A stretch of 37,636 nt of DNA. It comes from an uncultured Clostridia bacterium (GTDB lineage: Bacteria > Bacillota > Clostridia > Christensenellales > Aristaeellaceae). The position numbers and the translations under genes are program-made. Position 1 is the first letter of the stretch. Each line of letters opens with the position of its first letter. The notes under the pieces were generated by a model, which had not been told where the DNA came from, searched no databases, and saw nothing but the letters and a program-made list of their open reading frames with translations. Positions 29,555 through 37,636 of this stretch are shown here, piece after piece. The stretch is from assembly GCA_946407745.1 (NCBI GenBank), contig CAMJPQ010000035.1, forward strand, positions 1 to 37,636. The letters are read 5' to 3'.

Positions 29555-31291
29555 TTATGCGATCTTCCAGGAAGCAGCCTCCTGACGGCCTTCCACAAAG
29601 GTTTTGTAAATGCCGTCCTGCGCTGCCAGCTCCGCGTGCGTCCCTCTCTGTACGATATGCCCGTTGTCCACCACCAGGATCTGGTCGGCGTGACGGACGG
29701 TTTTCAGCCGGTGAGCGATCATAATGATCGTCTTTTCCTTTGTCAGCGCCTCGATGGCCTTGGTCAGTTCCTTTTCGTTCTCGGGATCCACGTTGGCGGT
29801 GGCCTCGTCCAGGATGATGACGGGCGCGTCCTTCATGATGGCCCGGGCGATGGAGATACGCTGCTTCTCGCCGCCGGAGAGCGTTGCGCCGCCCTCGCCG
29901 ACCACGGTGTCGTACCCGTCCGGAAGGGCCATGATGAAGTCGTGGCAGCAGGCCTTCTTCGCGGCCTCGATGACCTTCTCCATCGGGGCGTCCGGCTCGC
30001 CAAAGCGGATGTTGTTGGCGATGGTGTCCTCAAAGAGGTACACCCGCTGGAACACAAAGCTGAAATTCTCCATCAGGGAGTCAAAGCTGTATTCCCGCAC
30101 ATCCCGGCCGTCCAGTGTGACCTTGCCGGATTGCACGTCCCAGAAACGAGCGATCAGCGAGGTCAGGGTCGTTTTGCCGCCGCCAGAGGGGCCGACGATG
30201 GCGGTGGTGGTTTTCTCCGGAATGTCGATGGTCACATCGTCGATGATCTTCCTGCTTTCATAGGCAAAGCTCGCATGCTCCAGCCGGATGTCGTGATGCT
30301 CCGGGCGGATGTCCTTCCCGTCGATGTCCATCTGCGGAATATCGAGGATCTCATTGGCCAGATCCACGCACTTGCCGATGATCCTGAGCAGGGCCGTGTA
30401 GACGCCAGCCATGTCCAGCATCTCAAAGAGGATGAAGGAGCACAGCAGCATGGTGATGGTATAGGTGAGGCCCATGCTCCCGTGCAGGTGGAACCAGATG
30501 GAAGCGCCGGCAATGACGAAGCCCGTCAGCTTGCTGACCAGGTTCTGCAGACCCACAGCCGGGATGGCTGCAATCTCCGCCCTGATGTCCGACTTCCGCT
30601 TCCGGTCGATGGCCTGCTCCAGCCTGGCGTTGTTCTGGCCGACCAGATCGAAGTTGCGGATCTCTGCTATGCCCTGCACATATTCCAGCACCACGCCCAC
30701 CATGTTCTTGTCCGCGGCGATCTTTTCATCCGCTACCGCCGCCACGCGCCGGTTGGTCTGGCGGTTGACGAGGAAGAAGACAAGGATGCCGCAGACAGCG
30801 ATCAGTGCGATACGTCCGTCAAAGGCGAAGAGCCCAATGCCGATGACAACGGTGGTGATGCTGCCCTGCAGGATCATCATAACCGCGCGGGTGGCGATGT
30901 CACCCAGCTGCTCCATGGCGTTGGTGGTGACAGAGGTGATGTGTCCCAGGCTGGTGTCGTTGAAGTAGCCTATGGGCAGATAGCGCAGGTGCTCCGCGAT
31001 CTCGATGCGTTTGCTGGCCGCGGTCCGATAACCGCCCTCCGTCTGAAGCATCTGGGAATAGCGGACGACGACCATTTTGCCTGCCGTGGAGAGCAGCATC
31101 AGGGCGATGACGATCACGAGATCCTTAGCTTCGATATGCCCTCTCAGCACAGCCGTGATGGCGAAGAACGCCGCCGGGATCTTCATGGCGGTAAAGATGG
31201 CCTCCAGCACGCCCAGGGCGACGGCCTTGTAGAACTTGCTCCGGTTCTCTTTGCCGCAGAAATCAAAGAACTTCTTCAGCATCTCAAACAT
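29555..31291 (-). CDS. ABC transporter, fused permease/ATPase half-transporter (second of pair)
   Basis: 578 residues from the ATG at 31291, which overlaps the end of the first ABC gene by 8 nt. A longer start exists but lies fully inside the upstream gene. Six membrane helices come first (about residues 10-300), then the ATPase domain: Walker A GPSGGGKTT near residue 367, signature LSGGEKQR, Walker B VIILDEATANVD and the switch histidine in MIAHRLKTV. It pairs with the gene upstream as a heterodimer. The family includes exporters and IrtAB-like siderophore importers, so direction is unknown. Confidence 0.92.
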   Translation of the reverse strand: MFEMLKKFFDFCGKENRSKFYKAVALGVLEAIFTAMKIPAAFFAITAVLRGHIEAKDLVIVIALMLLSTAGKMVVVRYSQMLQTEGGYRTAASKRIEIAEHLRYLPIGYFNDTSLGHITSVTTNAMEQLGDIATRAVMMILQGSITTVVIGIGLFAFDGRIALIAVCGILVFFLVNRQTNRRVAAVADEKIAADKNMVGVVLEYVQGIAEIRNFDLVGQNNARLEQAIDRKRKSDIRAEIAAIPAVGLQNLVSKLTGFVIAGASIWFHLHGSMGLTYTITMLLCSFILFEMLDMAGVYTALLRIIGKCVDLANEILDIPQMDIDGKDIRPEHHDIRLEHASFAYESRKIIDDVTIDIPEKTTTAIVGPSGGGKTTLTSLIARFWDVQSGKVTLDGRDVREYSFDSLMENFSFVFQRVYLFEDTIANNIRFGEPDAPMEKVIEAAKKACCHDFIMALPDGYDTVVGEGGATLSGGEKQRISIARAIMKDAPVIILDEATANVDPENEKELTKAIEALTKEKTIIMIAHRLKTVRHADQILVVDNGHIVQRGTHAELAAQDGIYKTFVEGRQEAASWKIA

Positions 31292-33092
31292 GAGCCATGG
31301 CCTCCTTTCCGGCAGCGGGCTGAACGTCTGCATCTGTGTCGCGTACCTCTCTGTGCGCTGCCCACATCTTCCGGTACAGCGGGCAGCCCGTCAGCAGCTG
31401 CTGATGCGTGCCGGACGCTTCCACCCGGCCGTCGTTGATCACAACGATCTGATCCGCGTCCGTGATGGTGGAGAGGCGGTGAGCGATGACGATCAGCGTC
31501 CTGCCCTTCACCAGTCTGGCGACACTGCGCTGCACCAGGGCTTCGTTCTCCGGATCGGTATAAGCCGTCGCCTCATCCAGAATCACCACGGGCGCGCCCT
31601 TCAGCATGGCCCGGGCGATGCAGATGCGCTGGCGCTCGCCGCCGGACAGATGCCCTCCGGCTCCACCTGCGATGGTGTCATACCCGTGCTCCAGGCCAAG
31701 GATGAACTCGTGGCAGCCGACGGCCTTCGCCGCGTTGATGACATCCTCGTCTGTCGCGCCCTTACGGCCGAGGCGGATATTCTCCATCACACTCATGTCA
31801 AAGAGATAGTTGTCCTGGGACACATAGGCGATCTGCCCCGCGTAGTAAGACAGCGGAAGATTGCGTATATCTACGCCGCCGTAGGTGATGCTGCCCGAAT
31901 CCACATCCCAGAGGGAATCGATCAGCCGGGCGATGGTGCTTTTGCCGGAGCCGGACGGGCCGACGATGGCCGTGACCTGACCCTGGCGAATGTCCATACT
32001 GATCCCGTGCAGCACCTCCTTGTCCTTGTAGGTGAAGCGCACGTCCGAGAGGCGGATGCCGGAGCCCTTCGGCTGCTGCGTCAGGGTATCCGGCCGCTTC
32101 ATATCCTCCCGCTCCAGGATCTCCGTCACCTCGCCGAAGATGGCACCCATTTTGGCGATGTCATCCGTGTAAGAGAAGGCCACCACCAGCGGCGTCACCA
32201 GCGCGGCGGAGAGAATGACCGAGGTGATGAAGTCTGCCGGGCTCAGGGTGCCGCCCCGGACGAGCAGCAGGCCCATCGGCAGCACGCCCAGGAGCGTCGC
32301 CGGCGTGAAGGACATGCTCCCCGCAGACCACCAGATGCACCGCCGCATCCATTCGATGAAGCAGTCCGCGCCTTCCTTCGCCGCCCTGACAAACTTCTCA
32401 TAGGAGGTTTTTGACTTGCCGAAGGCCTTGATCACCTCGATGCCGCCGATGTATTCCACGGCGGTGTCGTTGAGCTTCTTTGTCTTTTCCAGCGTCTTCT
32501 GGAAGCTCTCGCTGCTGCCCCGCATCATGCCGGACACGAAGAATAAGCCAATGACCACCGGGATCAGGTTGCTGAGGCCCAGCCGCCAGTCCAGGATCAT
32601 CATGTAGACGAACATGACCAGCGGCAGCAGGATATTGGCTGTGAATTCCGGGATGATGTGAGCCATGGTAGTCTCCATAGCATCCACGCGCTCCACGATG
32701 ATGTTCTTATAGGTGCCGCTGTGATCATCCAGCACGGAGCCCAGAGGGATCCTGGACAGCTTGGCGGTCAGCTGCTTGCGGATGCCTCCCAGCACCGTAA
32801 AGGTGGCCACATGGGAAAGGGTGGTGGAAGTGGAGTGCAGCGCCACCCGGGCGATCCAGCATACGCCCATGAGGATCACCTGGCGCAGGTAATAAGCCCA
32901 GTCGCCGGTCCCCGCGAGCAGCCTGCCGACAATATCCGCCATCAGCAGATACGGCAGGAACGAGGCCGCTACGCCAAGGATGGCCAGCAGGATGCTGCCC
33001 CCGAAATAGCTCCGCTTCCGTCCGGCAAACTCCATGACCCAGCTCAGGGTGCTACGCTTGCGCCGCCCGGCTTGTTTCTTCTGTTTTTCCAT
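31284..33092 (-). CDS. ABC transporter, fused permease/ATPase half-transporter (first of pair)
   Basis: 602 residues, with an AGGAGG site 10 nt before the ATG. A basic N-terminus is followed by six membrane helices and the ATPase domain: Walker A GPSGSGKST near residue 377, signature LSGGERQRICIARA, Walker B VVILDEATAYTD and the switch IAHRLSTI. The LDEATAYTD form is typical of this heterodimer class. It is separated from the TetR gene by a hairpin terminator (33139-33174), so its level may be set by read-through. The C-terminal codons overlap the next ABC gene. Confidence 0.92.
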   Translation of the reverse strand: MEKQKKQAGRRKRSTLSWVMEFAGRKRSYFGGSILLAILGVAASFLPYLLMADIVGRLLAGTGDWAYYLRQVILMGVCWIARVALHSTSTTLSHVATFTVLGGIRKQLTAKLSRIPLGSVLDDHSGTYKNIIVERVDAMETTMAHIIPEFTANILLPLVMFVYMMILDWRLGLSNLIPVVIGLFFVSGMMRGSSESFQKTLEKTKKLNDTAVEYIGGIEVIKAFGKSKTSYEKFVRAAKEGADCFIEWMRRCIWWSAGSMSFTPATLLGVLPMGLLLVRGGTLSPADFITSVILSAALVTPLVVAFSYTDDIAKMGAIFGEVTEILEREDMKRPDTLTQQPKGSGIRLSDVRFTYKDKEVLHGISMDIRQGQVTAIVGPSGSGKSTIARLIDSLWDVDSGSITYGGVDIRNLPLSYYAGQIAYVSQDNYLFDMSVMENIRLGRKGATDEDVINAAKAVGCHEFILGLEHGYDTIAGGAGGHLSGGERQRICIARAMLKGAPVVILDEATAYTDPENEALVQRSVARLVKGRTLIVIAHRLSTITDADQIVVINDGRVEASGTHQQLLTGCPLYRKMWAAHREVRDTDADVQPAAGKEAMAHV

Positions 33093-33114
33093 GCGGTGAT
33101 CAACCTCCTGTTTG

Positions 33115-33130
33115 GTTAGTTTTGGCTAAC
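33115..33130 (-). promoter_or_regulatory. Short dyad near the ABC ribosome binding site
   Basis: GTTAG (33115-33119) and CTAAC (33126-33130) with a 6-nt centre lie between the TetR terminator and the AGGAGG of the first ABC gene. It may be an operator or an RNA hairpin. No promoter boxes fit in this short space. Confidence 0.35.
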
Positions 33131-33138
33131 ACACGGGC

Positions 33139-33174
33139 AAAAAAGAATGCCCCTGTATTACGAAGGTTAGGGGC
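33139..33174 (-). terminator. Terminator or attenuator between TetR and the ABC genes
   Basis: On the minus strand GCCCCT (33174-33169) pairs with AGGGGC (33154-33149), followed by ATTC and six T (33144-33139). It sits right after the TetR stop, ahead of the two transporter genes, and so can set how much of the transcript reads on. Confidence 0.6.
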
Positions 33175-33792
33175 TCAATAGCCGAAATATTCCTGCCAGC
33201 CGCGGGCGAAAAAGCGGTCCAGGGTATCAGCGTAGCGCAGGGCTTCCTCGCGGGTGAAATCATGCTCTACCGCCTGAAAGACGGCATTCACATTGGCGGA
33301 AACCAGCAGGTGGAATTCCTTCGGGTTCACCTCGTGAATCGGTTTGCCCTCAGCGCGCAGAAGCTCCATCATGGCCATGGTGGTCTTTTCCTCCTCGGCT
33401 GCCAGGTCGTGCAGGAAGGACTCATAGCGGGTGCCCTGGGCCTTGCAGATCAGCAGGCGGAAGGCGTCAAGATGGTCATAAATGCACGCCATGACCAGGC
33501 GCGCATCGCCGCCCTCCTCCCATTTCTGCGTGATGACACCTTCCCGCAGCGCTTCCAGCTCAACGGCTTCCTCATGGCGATAGAGGGACATCAGCTCCTG
33601 AAAAGCCGGCTCCACCAGCGCAGCGAACATTTCCTCTTTGCTGGGGAAGTGCTTATACAGTCCGGCAGCGCTCATGCCGGCGGCTGCGGCAATGCGGCGC
33701 ATGGACGCGTCTGCAAAGCCCCAGGTCAGGAATTCCTGTCGAGCCGCTTCCATGATCTGCTCGTGATGTCCTGCTTTGTCCCGTGCCATCAT
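33175..33792 (-). CDS. TetR/AcrR family transcriptional regulator
   Basis: 205 residues from tandem ATG codons (33792, 33789) behind GGAGGG. HTH: AARQEFLTWGFADASMRRIAAAAGMSAAGLYKHFPSKEEMF, as in drug- or metabolite-sensing TetR proteins. The C-terminal domain has aromatic and charged residues lining the expected pocket. It heads the minus-strand unit with the two ABC genes, and two near-palindromes overlap its promoter, so autorepression and control of the transporter are likely. Confidence 0.9.
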   Translation of the reverse strand: MMARDKAGHHEQIMEAARQEFLTWGFADASMRRIAAAAGMSAAGLYKHFPSKEEMFAALVEPAFQELMSLYRHEEAVELEALREGVITQKWEEGGDARLVMACIYDHLDAFRLLICKAQGTRYESFLHDLAAEEEKTTMAMMELLRAEGKPIHEVNPKEFHLLVSANVNAVFQAVEHDFTREEALRYADTLDRFFARGWQEYFGY

Positions 33793-33817
33793 GCACCCTC
33801 CTTACCGCTATTTGGGC

Positions 33818-33869
33818 GAACGCTGTTCACCACATTCGATAGAATACACTGTTCGCTATGATATGTCAA
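33818..33869 (-). promoter_or_regulatory. Promoter and candidate operators of the TetR-ABC unit
   Basis: On the minus strand TTGACA (33869-33864), a 17-nt spacer and TATTCT (33846-33841). The near-palindrome GAATACACTGTTC (33842-33854) overlaps the -10 box, and the related GAACGCTGTTC (33818-33828) lies just downstream of it. Two similar sites across a promoter fit TetR binding. Confidence 0.65.
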
Positions 33870-33973
33870 TAGGTTTTTTGTTAAGGATGGTTTGCACAAA
33901 ATGGCGGAAACAAAGAAGCAGTTGGGGAATTTCTGTTGTCTCCCTGCCTGCTTGTGAAGTCAATGCAAAGCGA

Positions 33974-34612
33974 TCATCGTGCGGCCTTCTTCTTGTACCC
34001 GCAATCGCAGTAAGGCCCACCGGAGGCCAGGGTGTATTCGCGGACAAAATTGCAGGCTCCGCCAGCTTCAGCCATGGTGTAATCCAGACGACACATGGCG
34101 GGTATAAGATCATACAAGCCCAATTCTTTCATCAGGGTACAGATGCCGCATCTGGTGAAACGGGCTTCGTAGCCACTGCCGTCCGAATAGGGCAGGAAAT
34201 CCATGTTCCAGGAATATGGATTCCGATCCGCGGCTTTCAGCGCCGCCGTGGCTTTCATGCCGCGGATGTCCTTATCGCTGAATTTACGCTTCCCGCTCAT
34301 CCGGCAGAACCAGCGCATGGGACCGGTCATCATGGACTTCGCATAATAGTCCGTCAGTTTCTCAACAGACGGCTTCTTCTTCATGGAAAGCACAAACGCT
34401 GAGAGCATGGCGCAGTTGACGATGTTCATTTTGAAACGGTCCGCTTTCTCGAACTCCGGCAGCTTTCCAATGACCTCCCGGTACTTCGGCTTTGCGATGG
34501 CCAGTGTCTGCGCCGCTTCTGCCTCACTGAAGCCGAGCACGGACACAAGACGATCGCGGAAAGATTTCCGGAACAGGATCCACATACCCATAGGCATACC
34601 TACGTATTTCAT
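33974..34612 (-). CDS. L-2-amino-thiazoline-4-carboxylic acid hydrolase family protein
   Basis: 212-residue protein of the ATC hydrolase family. The C-terminal part carries the conserved EARFTRCGICTLMKELG, LDYTMAEAGGACNFVREYTLASGG and a last C-D-C pair. Named members hydrolyse a thiazoline precursor of cysteine; most family members in Clostridia are uncharacterised, so the activity is only suggested. Start at ATG 34612; internal methionines follow closely and no perfect site decides among them. A truncated relative lies upstream on the same strand (34805-35101). Confidence 0.78.
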   Translation of the reverse strand: MKYVGMPMGMWILFRKSFRDRLVSVLGFSEAEAAQTLAIAKPKYREVIGKLPEFEKADRFKMNIVNCAMLSAFVLSMKKKPSVEKLTDYYAKSMMTGPMRWFCRMSGKRKFSDKDIRGMKATAALKAADRNPYSWNMDFLPYSDGSGYEARFTRCGICTLMKELGLYDLIPAMCRLDYTMAEAGGACNFVREYTLASGGPYCDCGYKKKAAR

Positions 34613-34804
34613 GTCAGATGTTCTCCTTCAGCAGGCCGGTTTTACCATCCTGCCGTCTTCTTTTCATGCCGATCGTCCTTACTTTCTTGCAATGATTCAT
34701 TCTTTTATTGCCCTTTCAGATGCTTTTTGTTCTTTCCCACCCGTCTCCGGCGTCGGTCGGATGGCGGACGAATTGTCAAAAGCATGTCTCTGCCTCCGTC
34801 ATCA

Positions 34805-35101
34805 TTATCTTGGATTGGTCACCTGATCGCCTACGATCCAGTAATCGCAGACGCGGTCTCCTTGAGCGATCGTATGCTCCCGGTACAGTTTTCCATGCTG
34901 CAGCCGGAACATGACTTCATCGGTAGAACAAAGTGCCGGCATCAGCTCTGCGATGCCCTCCAGCTTGCAGAACTCGCAGATCGGGCAGCGGGTGAAATAA
35001 TAGAAGCTTCCATCTTGATGCAGCTGCTCATTAAAACGTACGTTCCAGTTAACCGGATAATCGGCACCGTGTTTTTCAAACCAGGCCTCGTACTTTTTCA
35101 T
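34805..35101 (-). pseudogene. C-terminal fragment of an ATC-hydrolase-family gene
   Basis: A 98-residue frame from an ATG at 35101 with no good ribosome binding site. It matches only the second half of the family (VNWNVRFNEQLHQ, FYYFTRCPICEFCKLEG, LMPALCSTDEVMF, YREHTIAQGDRVCDYW). The frame stays open a little further upstream (to a TAG some 30 nt before) with no start, which fits loss of the N-terminal half. The intact copy is next to it; the two are related but clearly diverged. Confidence 0.65.
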
Positions 35102-35324
35102 GTCCCGGTAGCATAAACAATTGCTTGCGGTCTACGTGATCGTCCGCTTTTCTTTGCACCGTCGTTCGCCAGTATTAGCAGTGATTATGGCTGCTAATTG
35201 CCCGGATGATTAGAAATCTAACAAAGCAGGCGATCTTTAGGCTGATGAGTCATCTATTGAATGATCAACGGAAAGCTTTATGTGAAGCCATTTTCTATAA
35301 TGAAGTTATCCAAATCAAAGGGTC
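35102..35324. other. Intergenic stretch with an inverted repeat
   Basis: No gene seen. ATTAGCAG (35174-35181) and CTGCTAAT (35191-35198) form a perfect 8-bp inverted repeat with a 9-nt centre. Base composition is AT-rich compared with the flanking genes. Confidence 0.45.
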
Positions 35325-35366
35325 AAAAAAGCTGTCAACCCGGCTATTTTAAGCAGGATTGACAGC
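35325..35366 (-). terminator. Terminator of the CE1-like esterase gene
   Basis: On the minus strand GCTGTCAA (35366-35359) pairs with TTGACAGC (35338-35331), followed by six T (35330-35325). It lies just behind the esterase stop. Confidence 0.75.
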
Positions 35367-35384
35367 GGCATATTTCTCTTTATT

Positions 35385-36371
35385 TTATTTCAGGACAACA
35401 TCAAAGGCGTTGTAGAAGTAGAAGCGGCTCATGAGCGTCTGGTGAATTTCACCGGAAATGCTGTAATACAGATTATTTTCAGCGGGGTTCAGGCCATAGC
35501 TGAAATCGTCAGTATCTGCCACCATGGCGGAGATCAGGGCGGCGTTCACGTCGTACATCATGTCGCGTTTGCCACCGCAGGCTGCGTAGATGAAGAAGTT
35601 ATCCTTATAGTCCGCCTGGGCATTCAGGGCGTCTTTCAGCATCTGGATTTGTTCTTCCACAGGCATTTCCAGGCTCATTTCGTCCGCGGCGCTGATGTTG
35701 GCGGAGAAGGGCATGTACCACTTGGCCACGTCCAGGTTATGGAAGAACTGATGCCAGCAGGCGTAGCAGCCCCGGGAGAAACCGGAGAAGGCCCGATGAT
35801 CGCGGGAAGCGATGAAGCCCGCTTCATCCGCGGTTTCGGCATAGGTGCGGTAGGCGCTTTCCACAGCGGGCATGATATCGTTGCGCATTTCCTTGGTAGA
35901 GAAGGCTTCCATGTCGATGGAACGGGTTTCATAGTCGTAGTAGTAGGTGGGAAACACCATGATGAAGGGCGCAGTGACGCCCACTTCGATCATGTTATCC
36001 AAGGCGTTCTTGGCCTTTTCATCGCCGATGAAGCTGTCCTGGGTTTCGTTGGTGCCGTGGAGGAAGTAGATCACGTTGTAGCGTTCGGTGCCGTTTTCAT
36101 CATAGCCGTAGGGCAGGTACACATTGACCCAACCGGGCTGCTCCGCGCCGTAGGCGGTGGTGGTGTAATCCAGGCGCACCACGGTGCCGGGCTGGGTGGA
36201 TGCCGCGTCGTAGAACTTGTTGTCGTACTTCTTGAACACGGTCTCCGCGCCGATCACATCATCGGTGGTGATGACCTTTTTGTCCTCGGGCTTTTCCCGG
36301 CCTTCCGCCAGGGCGGGGATGGCGCACAGAACCAGTACCAGCGCACACAGCAAAGCAATGAACTTCTTCAT
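35385..36371 (-). CDS. Secreted esterase, CE1/feruloyl-esterase-like alpha/beta hydrolase
   Basis: 328 residues with a signal peptide (KKFIALLCALVLVLCAIPALA, cleavage near residue 22) and AAGGAG before the ATG at 36371. The fold is that of carbohydrate esterase family 1: NVYLPYGYDENG, NVIYFLHGTNET (oxyanion region), the nucleophile elbow GFSRG with Ser199, and His310 in GEIHQTLMS. Family members free ferulic or acetyl groups from plant cell walls, so a role in plant-polysaccharide use outside the cell is plausible. It lies alone between two hairpins, next to another secreted hydrolase. Confidence 0.87.
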   Translation of the reverse strand: MKKFIALLCALVLVLCAIPALAEGREKPEDKKVITTDDVIGAETVFKKYDNKFYDAASTQPGTVVRLDYTTTAYGAEQPGWVNVYLPYGYDENGTERYNVIYFLHGTNETQDSFIGDEKAKNALDNMIEVGVTAPFIMVFPTYYYDYETRSIDMEAFSTKEMRNDIMPAVESAYRTYAETADEAGFIASRDHRAFSGFSRGCYACWHQFFHNLDVAKWYMPFSANISAADEMSLEMPVEEQIQMLKDALNAQADYKDNFFIYAACGGKRDMMYDVNAALISAMVADTDDFSYGLNPAENNLYYSISGEIHQTLMSRFYFYNAFDVVLK

Positions 36372-36432
36372 GGGGTATTCTCCTTTTCTTTTGATTGGGA
36401 ATCATCCATCGTATTAGTGGTATAAGAGAGAA

Positions 36433-36469
36433 GAAGCGCAAAAGCACAAATGAATTTGTGACGCGCTTC
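36433..36469 (-). terminator. Hairpin between the two secreted hydrolases
   Basis: Two nested perfect stems: GAAGCGC (36433-36439) with GCGCTTC (36463-36469), and CACAAAT (36445-36451) with ATTTGTG (36454-36460). On the minus strand a T-rich run (TTCTCTCTT) follows. Likely ends the upstream alpha/beta hydrolase transcript. Confidence 0.55.
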
Positions 36470-36490
36470 CATTCCTATCAGGAAGATGGT

Positions 36491-37366
36491 TTACTTGGAC
36501 ATTTTCTCTGTCAGGAAGCGGAACACATTTTCCTCAAAGGCTTTATATAAAGCCTGAGAGAAACCGTGGTTCGCGCCTGGAACCACCACTAATTCCGCAT
36601 CGGCAAAGAGAGATGCGGCTTCTATGGACACTGACACAGGCACGGTGCTATCAGCGTCACCGTGCAGAATCAGCACAGGACCGGTGTAGTTCAAAGCGCT
36701 CTCCAAAATATTCAGATCCCAGAGCTCGGCATAAAACTGGCCGTGAACGGTAAGCCCGTTTATATCAACCTTTTCCGGAATCTCGTCTTTGGAAGCGAAC
36801 TGTTCATGCAGATTGTTTCCAAGGCTCAAGGCTGGATAGATCAGCACAACCGCAGAGACCTGGTTCCCAAGCTCCTCAATGGCTAAGCTGGTAATCGCTC
36901 CGCCCATGCTGGCGCCGCACAACACCACACGGGAGGAGTCCACAAAAGGCAAGGCGCGAATATCAGCCGTAATATCCAGCAGGTTCTGCTTCTGCGTCAG
37001 CACGCTCAGGGTCTTGATGCTGCCCTTGGTGCGGCGCTGCACAGCTGAGCCGCCAACAAAATCAAAAGAATAACCAATCCAGCCATTTTTCACCACGTTG
37101 CTGGCATAGGAATCAAAGCCCTCTGCGGAGTTGTTGAGACCATGGCTGAAAATAAACGCGGGATAGGTTTTGCTTTCGTCGAAATCCAGTGGCAAATACA
37201 GCCTGCCGTAAATGCTTACCCCGTCGCTGTCCACGCGGTGGACAATCATGGTGTAATCCTCGCCGGTGGTGGTATAGCCTTCATCGGTTTTCCTGCCTGC
37301 CGCCAACGATTCAGCCGTTATACATAGACACAGGCACAGAATAAGGATAAAAACCAGCTTCTTCAC
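36491..37366 (-). CDS. Secreted alpha/beta hydrolase
   Basis: 291 residues from a GTG at 37366 with AAGGAGGG about 10 nt upstream; an upstream ATG at 37390 would put extra charged residues before the signal peptide. Signal peptide: KKLVFILILCLCLCITAESLAAG. Catalytic residues: GASMGG with Ser153, Asp237 or Asp239 in HGDADS and His267 in GANHGF. A FIFSHGLNNS stretch forms the oxyanion hole. It resembles esterase/acylpeptidase-like hydrolases with a covering helical region. Substrate unknown. Confidence 0.85.
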   Translation of the reverse strand: MKKLVFILILCLCLCITAESLAAGRKTDEGYTTTGEDYTMIVHRVDSDGVSIYGRLYLPLDFDESKTYPAFIFSHGLNNSAEGFDSYASNVVKNGWIGYSFDFVGGSAVQRRTKGSIKTLSVLTQKQNLLDITADIRALPFVDSSRVVLCGASMGGAITSLAIEELGNQVSAVVLIYPALSLGNNLHEQFASKDEIPEKVDINGLTVHGQFYAELWDLNILESALNYTGPVLILHGDADSTVPVSVSIEAASLFADAELVVVPGANHGFSQALYKAFEENVFRFLTEKMSK

Positions 37367-37426
37367 AGTGCTCAGCCCTCCTTCCTTCATCCTATGGTTT
37401 TGATGCATACACCGCGGCTCAAAGCT

Positions 37427-37467
37427 CTAAGCTCCAAGGGATAATCCTGTATTCCCTTGGAACTTAG
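37427..37467. repeat. Long hairpin between the right-edge genes
   Basis: Arms 37427-37441 and 37453-37467 pair over 14 of 15 positions (TCCAAGGGA with TCCCTTGGA, CTAAG with CTTAG). No long U-tract follows on either strand, so it is called an inverted repeat rather than a terminator, though it may end the gene at 37491. Confidence 0.6.
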
Positions 37468-37490
37468 AACCCGAACCAATCGGTGCGTTC

Positions 37491-37636
37491 TTACGCCGCC
37501 TGCTTCTTGGCCTTCTTGCTGTCCACGATGGCGATGATCAGGAACAGAACAGCCAGCACGCCGGTGCCGATCTGGCCGTATGTGATGGCATCCTGCCACC
37601 AGCCGTGCACTTCTTCCACAATGGTGTTGAAGCCCA
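37491..37636 (-). CDS. C-terminal end of a membrane protein (cut by the window edge)
   Basis: The last 47 codons of a gene that continues beyond the window. They read GFNTIVEEVHGWWQDAITYG, one membrane helix (TGVLAVLFLIIAIV) and a short basic tail (DSKKAKKQAA). The layout suggests a tail-anchored or polytopic membrane protein with its end in the cytosol. The family cannot be told from this part. It is in the same direction as the secreted hydrolase. Confidence 0.7.
   Translation of the reverse strand, partial: GFNTIVEEVHGWWQDAITYGQIGTGVLAVLFLIIAIVDSKKAKKQAA

Noticed and set aside
29519-31438. Plus-strand open frame of 639 codons
   Set aside because: Antisense to the second ABC transporter; no domain and no ribosome binding site.
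1-37636. CRISPR array, rRNA or tRNA genes
   Set aside because: I looked for regularly spaced repeats and for conserved RNA gene segments and saw none; the only short repeats are the 11-bp set and the RHS core duplication.

Overview
The window looks like chromosomal DNA of a GC-rich member of the Bacillota, probably a gut- or rumen-type Clostridia lineage. The signs are AGGAGG-type ribosome binding sites, sigma-A promoters with good TTGACA/TATAAT boxes, an RqcH (Rqc2/NFACT) protein, PadR/MerR/TetR regulators, ABC exporter-like pairs and an RHS polymorphic-toxin locus. No rRNA, tRNA or CRISPR array is visible. The species cannot be named from the sequence alone.

Layout. (1) 1-6,000: a hairpin-rich left edge, then a compact minus-strand operon of MoxR ATPase, DUF58 protein, secreted class-C-type serine hydrolase and glycogen phosphorylase, with a promoter at 5976-6004 and a terminator at 290-317. 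(2) 6,000-11,640: a Ca2+-type P-type ATPase (minus), divergent from rqcH (plus) across a region with two clear promoters, then a metallophosphoesterase. The ATPase 3' side ends in a structured stretch with some resemblance to a yybP-ykoY riboswitch and a strong terminator. (3) 11,635-14,735: a decaying RHS toxin/immunity array made of displaced core fragments, AT-rich toxin tips and candidate immunity genes, with a ~485-bp direct repeat. (4) 14,736-17,280: a HemG-like flavodoxin divergent from a PadR operon with two flavodoxin-fold proteins, the second with a membrane tail. A 13-bp inverted repeat straddles the PadR -10 box. (5) 17,350-19,950: a PreA-like dihydropyrimidine dehydrogenase fused to an extra N-terminal Fe-S domain, followed by a TIM-barrel isomerase-like gene. 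(6) 20,240-22,873: methyltransferase, flavin reductase, and a C45-type hydrolase pseudogene.

(7) 23,000-24,553: a MerR regulator that carries membrane helices and a zinc ribbon, overlapping a CPBP intramembrane protease. (8) 24,843-27,600: an IS630 remnant, a pair of radical-SAM genes resembling the 'radical SAM mobile pair', then fragments of a DUF4143 ATPase and a tyrosine recombinase with short direct repeats. This looks like a mobile cassette whose mobility genes have decayed. (9) 27,605-29,434: a TetR regulator divergent from a membrane-anchored alpha/beta hydrolase and a truncated relative. (10) 29,555-33,870: a TetR regulator followed by two half-size ABC transporters. (11) 33,974-37,636: an ATC-hydrolase-family gene and a truncated relative, two secreted alpha/beta-hydrolase esterases, and the C-terminal end of a membrane protein cut by the window edge.

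The ordinary part of the window (phosphorylase operon, P-type ATPase, rqcH) is intact. From about 11.6 kb onward it is an accessory region with frequent truncated genes, toxin modules and mobile-element scars. The systems most worth follow-up are the RHS array, the membrane MerR/CPBP-protease pair and the radical-SAM pair cassette.
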